A DNA stretch of 64,000 nucleotides from Mermis nigrescens (taxonomy: Eukaryota; Nematoda; Enoplea; Mermithida; Mermithidae). Each line of letters begins with the position of its first letter. Positions within the stretch are counted from its first letter, which is position 1. Location: assembly GCA_036768485.1 (NCBI GenBank), contig JAVLUZ010000273.1, positions 2,413,669 to 2,477,668 of the forward strand. Reading direction: 5' to 3'. This document shows positions 58,613 through 64,000 of this stretch, piece after piece. A model generated the notes under the pieces. That model did no database searches. It saw nothing but the letters and a program-made list of their open reading frames with translations, and was not told the DNA's origin. Both the position numbers and the translations under genes were made by a program.

Positions 58613-59392
58613 ACCTATCTTCGGCACCAGTCTTTGGCGTAAGAAAAACTCATCATTAAAACTAATTTTCAACTGGGGCGCAATTAGTCGATAAAAAAGC
58701 GATTGTTTTAATGGGATGCTAAAGCCAGATCCACACCGAGGCCTGGTGAATGAGGTACTAGGACCGAGTGAATGGTCCGCCTATTACTGGTGTACCTAGG
58801 CATAATATAATGGCGATGACGGTGTGTGAGAGTGTAAACCTCCGCATTGAAACGACGTCAAATGATTTTGTGCATGTAGAAAATGAAATTGTTGTTTCTG
58901 GCTTGTACCCAGAAGGTGTGAAGTTTATTAATTTCGAGTCAAATGGCCTTGTATATAGAAGTATTGATTGTTTGGTTTTAAAAGGGAATGAGGAAAGTGA
59001 AAATCTAGATTGAAAGTCCCAACCCAATGATATGTAGCAGTAGATTCCTTTCCTACAGTAAAGCATAAAAAGGAAAAATGCTGAAGATTGTTTTTAAAAA
59101 CGATATTAATATCAATAACGATATTTTTGGGGTCGTCTTTTTCGTGAATGAAACGTAATTTTTTGGAAACATATTGTTAACGAAAACTATATCTTTTTCA
59201 ACTAAGGATAACAACGCTAATTTGTTGGTAATTTCTAAGGTAAGGAACAAAAACTGAATAACAATTTGCTGAATAACTTTCCGACACCTCGTCGGAGTCT
59301 GGGAGCGTTCTATCCCAAAATTACTGCTCCATGCAATACTTTCTTTGTGCACTCATAAACAATCTGCGCTGTAATGTGTTAAACCCATCTAA
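58613..59392. other. No supported gene
   Basis: Short frames at 58768-59013 and 59053-59352 lack any recognised domain or splice context. Confidence 0.4.
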
Positions 59393-59792
59393 GGCCAACA
59401 CTGTGAACTCCGTTCACCAGGCATGATTTTTAAGTCGATTTTGGAACAAAAAGCGCGATTCATGAAGTAAATTTTTTTCTATCTGTTATTGTCCACTATC
59501 TACACATTTCTTTGTAAAAAACTGCAATAAAAAATGTACTCGTGTGTCAATTATTAGTATTTCTTGATACAAGTTTAAAAATTGCAATGCTTAAAAGTAG
59601 GTTACATACTGATTAAAGGCTCTTGACATTTACTGTAGATCTCACAGTGTGGATTCCTGTTTCATTGAAAATTATTTAAAATTCCGTTTATCAATGAACA
59701 AGGAGTGGGCAATGTTCTGGCATTGTGTTATGTCTATGCATGTCTCCTTAACACCGTAGGTTGCCCGGTGAACAAGGTTCACTGTGTTGGCC
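59393..59792. mobile_element. MITE with GGCCAACAC inverted ends
   Basis: Left end GGCCAACACTGTGAAC, right end GTTCACTGTGTTGGCC; about 27 bp of imperfect inverted repeat. TAA/TAG flanks suggest a 3-bp duplication. Superfamily not certain. Confidence 0.7.
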
Positions 59793-59978
59793 TAGAGACG
59801 ATTTTTTTATGCTAGCCGTAGGAGGGTTAAGCGACTAATGTGAAGAAAGCACAACAGTTGATTGCACATGAGCATTTGTTAGGCACACTTTTGAACTAGC
59901 TCCTAAAAAAGAAAAGACTGACTTGGCTCAGATGACAAAAAACCTAAATGTAATTAATTATCAAAACATGACCAGAGA

Positions 59979-60120
59979 AGTACTGGCTGGGACCCTGGGG
60001 CGCAACGTTGTAGGATAGCCTATGTTATAACATAGGCGATGACGTAAAAATCTGCACCCTGACATCATCTCAGGATGCAACGTTGAAGTATAGGCGCAGG
60101 CAGCAGGCAGCAAGGCACGT
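59979..60120. mobile_element. Lone Polinton-like terminus
   Basis: AGTACTGGCTGGGACCCTGG followed by CGCAACGTTGTAGGATAG and CTATGTTATAACATAGG resembles the foldback terminus (AGTAGTTATATGTGGGACCC, then GCAACGCTATAACATA). No Polinton gene follows, so it is probably a remnant end. Confidence 0.5.
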
Positions 60121-60151
60121 ATGCGCGTGTGTTGAATAAAACAAGTGCATG

Positions 60152-61015
60152 CAGGGCCGGTCCCAGAAATTTTTTTTGGGGGGGGGGTTAACCAGTTTTG
60201 TCAGTTATGTTATACATGTAACTAACAATAGCCCAAAATAAGTCATAATTTCCCTTCCAGAGCAAGGCTACTACTAGGATACAAGTTGATATCATGTAGT
60301 ATCTACCTACTTTAGGTACTAGGAATCATTGTTAGTAAATTCTCTTTATCTAGGTACTATCAAATATTCGTTTCACACCCGAAAAAGTTGAAGAATCAAT
60401 CAATTTTATTAGAAAACGCTTAATGTATGTATGCTACAGTAGTAAGCAAAAACTCTATAGGTACATAGAGACATGCAACTGTACCCTCTGGTTTCATTCA
60501 CAGAACTCTTTGAGCATATGCGCAGCAAATAATTTTTTAACCCGTTAAAATTGACTGCAAAATTTGCTCTATGCAATTTCCAAAATCCATTTATAGGTAT
60601 GTACCTACTGGAGGTAAATACCATAGGTGCCTTAGGGGCCTGTATTCAGGATCCAGACAAGGTGGGCAGATCCAAGATATTATCGCCCTATATATCAGGA
60701 ACTTCGCCATGGACAGCTCGCAAGAACCGCAGTTTTTGACATTTTTCGAATGCTCTATCTAGATGAGAAAATTCGAACTTTTTTGAAATGATTTCTATTA
60801 TTCAAAAAGCTATTTAAAATACTGTAATTTTTTGGTCGCACTTGGGCTATACTGAGAGAATTTCCTTCATGTCAGGCGTGAAGCACTGAAAATTTAAAGA
60901 TTTGACATCAAAGATAGTCAATTTTTCCATTTCCTGATATCTCAGTTTTAAAGGATTCTTTCAGAGCCAAGTAGAGGCGGCGCGCCACCCACTCAGCCCC
61001 TTAAATATGGCCCTG
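60152..61015. mobile_element. Candidate hAT-like non-autonomous element
   Basis: Starts CAGGGCCGGTCCCAG and ends TTAAATATGGCCCTG. Flanks AGTGCATG and GGTGCCTG agree at 6 of 8 bases. No coding frame. Confidence 0.45.
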
Positions 61016-62008
61016 GGTGCCTGCCTACCTATTGTACTCTTATGGCATATTGAAGCATTCACATTTGTGCAAGTGTAAACTACACCAGACAATATTGCAA
61101 CACAACAGTACGATTAATCAAAGATCCATGCGTCGCAACTTCAAAGCAAAAGAATTAATTATAGCGTCTAAGTCATGGTCAAAATTACAATGAATATTAA
61201 TTAGGACCAAATTAGAGCAGCGTTCTTCGCCCATTGTGGCACAAAGACATGTTTTTAGACGGCGCAGAGTTTAAAATGATCGTTCTGGTGTAGCTGTTGA
61301 GACCGGAATAGTAGCCAGCACCTAATAAAATATAAATAAAAGCATCAATAATATATTTATATGCGCTACAATTTTTATTATACTCGGAAGATATGCAACT
61401 TTTATGGATACATAAATTACACTCGACTTAAAGAGACACAAGCTCAAGCAGTGGGTTTCATACATTCCTTGTACATGTCCAACATTTGCTAGAGATCTGA
61501 GCACTTCAGATCCATGATTTCAAATGAATGTCTAAATGTAGTACTAGCGTATTTTAAAGCTTTAATTTAGCCATTTTCAAGAACAGAGGTTAAGCAATAC
61601 AGTCATTCTGCTGTAAATCACTTTTTTTACAAAAATCTATCAATCCCTAAATTGAGCCTTTATGTTTTTCTGAAAATTTGACGTAGTGCATCATCTATAA
61701 TTTCAATAAAACAAAAACAAAAAAATTAATGTGATGGTTAAAACAATTCAATTATCAATTTTCCATAATTATGTAATAGTGACTCATAAACTTAGAAAAG
61801 TTATGTTACACACCATGCCTGCAAATAAGGAGGGTGAGAGAGAGAAGGCCACTGCCATTAGTTATATTGCCCATTGTTAACCGGTTGAAGATTCAATATT
61901 ATTGAACAGTTTAGGTCTAAAATTACAAGTTTTCAAGCAAATTTGTCTTAATCTGACTGCCCAATTTCATTCCTCCCTGGCCAGCTTGGCATTATGCACC
62001 TTCTATAC
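61016..62008. other. Probable 3' intron or flank of the hAT-derived gene
   Basis: AT-rich; I could not identify a further exon after the donor at 62008. Confidence 0.35.
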
Positions 62009-63935
62009 CTGCAATGTAAATAATAGGCTCAAAATCTTCACTGCCTTTAGCAAGAGCGTCCAATGCATTATTTGGTAGGAGGCCTTTATCTTCTGAAACG
62101 AATTGTCGAATCCCGGCTGCATATTCAGCAGCAAACGTATACTCTGTGCAATCGAGATCATCAACCAACACATTAAACATAGCTTTGATCGTATCTTTGC
62201 CTGTTGCTGAAAAAGAAGGAAAAATATTGCAAATATAGAACATTTTAATCAGCAACCTTAATTAAATTAAATACATGTTTAAATATACTACTACTTGCCA
62301 ATTATTTATTTTTGGAAAAAAAAGTGAAATCAATAACAATTCATATGCTTAGAAAAGATTTTCTAAGCAATTTATAGCAGACTGAAGATAAAAATACAAT
62401 GCCATTCTTATAGGGCGTAAATACTGTAAAATCGTTATTCTCCAAGAAGAAACAATAAAGTTTTTATAAGCTTAAATCATGTATACAATTGATACGCATA
62501 ACCTTTACAAACTTAGTGTTAATAAGGCTAGAAAGGTGTACCAAATATTCAAAGTTATTAGCTTTTACTAACTGCATGATTTTTTAAATCACAAAGATTA
62601 TTTTGATTTCACAAAAACCTTCTCAGAATAAAGATAGTGAAAATTCAAAAGCCTGAAATTGAGCTGAAAACGCTGACAAGCGGCATTCTGCAAAGGAGTC
62701 TCTGATTTACTGTATCACAAAACTGTTTTGTACAAAACATCACTGACTTACTAGCATAATAAGGCACCAAATGTTGGAGCTTAAAAATTGCTCTTGTTTG
62801 AGGATTGAACCGAATTTCTAATTGGCTAAGCAGCTCCAGCAAGTAAGGCCTATACACTGTTTGTCGATACTGCTCTCTAGCCGAAGAATACTGGTTCACA
62901 TTGAATGGCACACTGTCGCTTATCTTGGCCTTTGCAATTTCTGAAAAAAACATAATCTTCAAATTAAGTGAAATTCCAGTAATGTTAGCTAGATAGCAAA
63001 TTTCTTCATTGAAATTTGATATCTATCTAAACACTGAAAAATCTCTTATAATTAGGGATGTCAGAAGCACACATGGGCGTGGGGGGTCTGCTCGACGCCC
63101 CAGAATCTGGCGGACCCCCAAGACAACCCCAGAATGCTATTTTTGGCCATTTTTAGTGCTATTTTTGGCGATTTTGCCCCAGCGGACCCCAGAATTTTGT
63201 TGCTGCCCATAAATGGTCCCAAGCCCTGGCTCCAGCTCCAGCTAAAAAGTCTGCCCTAGGACATCCCTAGTTATAATAGCAGCGAAAAGCTAACTGGATT
63301 GTAATTAGCCACCATTCTTTTTAACAATCAATAACCATCATACTTGATTGAAGATAATAGAATACGTGCTACATCCACACCTGGGCGTGGGGGGGGGTTT
63401 GGGGGGAGGAATGCACCCCCCAGAAACCAAAATACCCCCCCCCCCCAGAAAACAAAATACCCCTCCCCCCAGAATTCAATTTTTGAAAATTTTTTTCGTT
63501 TTTTTCGCAATTTTTTGATGCCAATGGATAGTGCTTGATGAGAAACGTCGAAAAATGGTGTTTTTATCGCCATACCACCATTTTTAAGGCCATTTTTTCG
63601 ACCTTCAAAAAAATCTTGCACCCCCACCAGAATTTTCTTGCTGCCCACGTATGGCTACATCCATAAATTATGACAAAAACTTTTATTTTTGGAAAAGACA
63701 GAAAAATAATCTCACCATTGTATGCATCTTCATAAATGCCATTGAAACGTTTTTCGTCATTGAGAGCAAGTGTTAGGTCGCCTTTAAGTCGTTCTATTCG
63801 TGCACCCGACTCCACCAACTCGATCGAAGTGCGCTGCAGGGCATTTGCAATGGGAACAAGCTCCGAAGTCAAATTGACTAGCATTTGCAAAGTAAAGATG
63901 AAATCAAACTTGAAGGCGTTCAGGAAGTCCATAAT
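62009..63935 (-). CDS. hAT-transposase-derived gene, three internal exons
   Basis: Three exons with canonical sites and matching phase: 63935-63716 (acceptor AATTTTAG, donor AATG|GTGAGA), 62940-62752 (acceptor TTTTTTCAG, donor GCTA|GTAAGT), 62206-62009 (acceptor CTTTTTCAG, donor GCAG|GTATAG). The protein runs DFLNAFKFDF, LTSELVPIANALQRTS, REQYRQTVYRPYLLELLSQL, LQHLVPYYA. This resembles the C-terminal half of hAT-type DUF4371/zinc-finger transposase-derived proteins. The frame is open through all joins, so it may be a live, possibly domesticated, gene. Both ends continue outside what I can see. Two hAT MITEs sit in the first intron. Confidence 0.62.
63068..63215. mobile_element. hAT MITE, family B, short form in intron
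   Basis: Starts CACACATGGGCGTGGGG and ends GCCCATAAATG. Flanks GTCAGAAG and GTCCCAAG agree at 6 of 8. Same length class as 11156-11297. Confidence 0.65.
63376..63653. mobile_element. hAT MITE, family B, in intron, 8-bp duplication GCTACATC
   Basis: Full 278-bp copy from CACACCTGGGCGTGGG to GCCCACGTATG. Perfect GCTACATC at 63368-63375 and 63654-63661. Confidence 0.92.
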
Positions 63936-64000
63936 CTAAAATTAATAAGGCTGGCTTATAAGCTGTACTGATAAAGAGTACCAACCAAACACAATAGAAA

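Overview
This window looks like an invertebrate animal genome. It is AT-rich, has few host genes, carries short spliceosomal introns (one is 67 bp), and is packed with nested transposons. I cannot assign a clade. Almost everything recognisable belongs to Polinton/Maverick elements (virus-like DNA transposons), to a decayed Ty3/gypsy retroelement, or to hAT, Harbinger and Tc1 elements and their short non-autonomous derivatives (MITEs).

Layout. (1) 1-8626: a palindromic Polinton whose left terminus lies just outside the window. Each arm carries a PolB N-terminal fragment, a chromodomain integrase, an unknown small gene, a 21-bp minisatellite and a TATA-binding-protein (TBP)-like gene. The loop carries a packaging-ATPase fragment. 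(2) 8.6-21.1 kb: mostly non-coding, with possible exons of a RING-finger gene and several hAT MITEs. (3) 21.1-27.3 kb: gypsy wreck with nested insertions. (4) 27.3-30.8 kb: a Harbinger transposon stuffed with further MITEs. (5) 31.7-35.8 kb: a second Polinton remnant on the minus strand, in the order px-like small protein, major capsid protein, adenain-like protease, penton, and a second, divergent TBP-like gene. (6) 35918-45941: a 10-kb foldback element with two arms of about 4.3-4.7 kb, AG...CT termini and a perfect 6-bp target duplication, so it looks like a non-autonomous Polinton. (7) 46.7-48.1 kb: a long AAT/ATT microsatellite and a deleted Tc1/mariner element. (8) 48.2-51.0 kb: a shortened duplicate of the gypsy-to-TBP region. 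(9) 52.2-55.3 kb: a third Polinton remnant on the plus strand (conserved unknown protein, px-like, capsid, protease, penton). (10) 55.3-64 kb: MITEs, a lone Polinton-like terminus and three in-frame exons of a hAT-transposase-derived gene on the minus strand.

The most interesting system is a Polinton lineage that appears to encode its own TBP. Two diverged, two-repeat TBP core proteins lie inside Polinton gene blocks, and a third fragment lies in the duplicate. The Polinton genes have TATAAATA boxes 27-38 bp upstream of their start codons, on both strands and in separate elements, sometimes overlapping the stop codon of the preceding gene. I infer a self-supplied TATA-dependent transcription programme. 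All copies here are decayed, so the window is a fossil record of that system.
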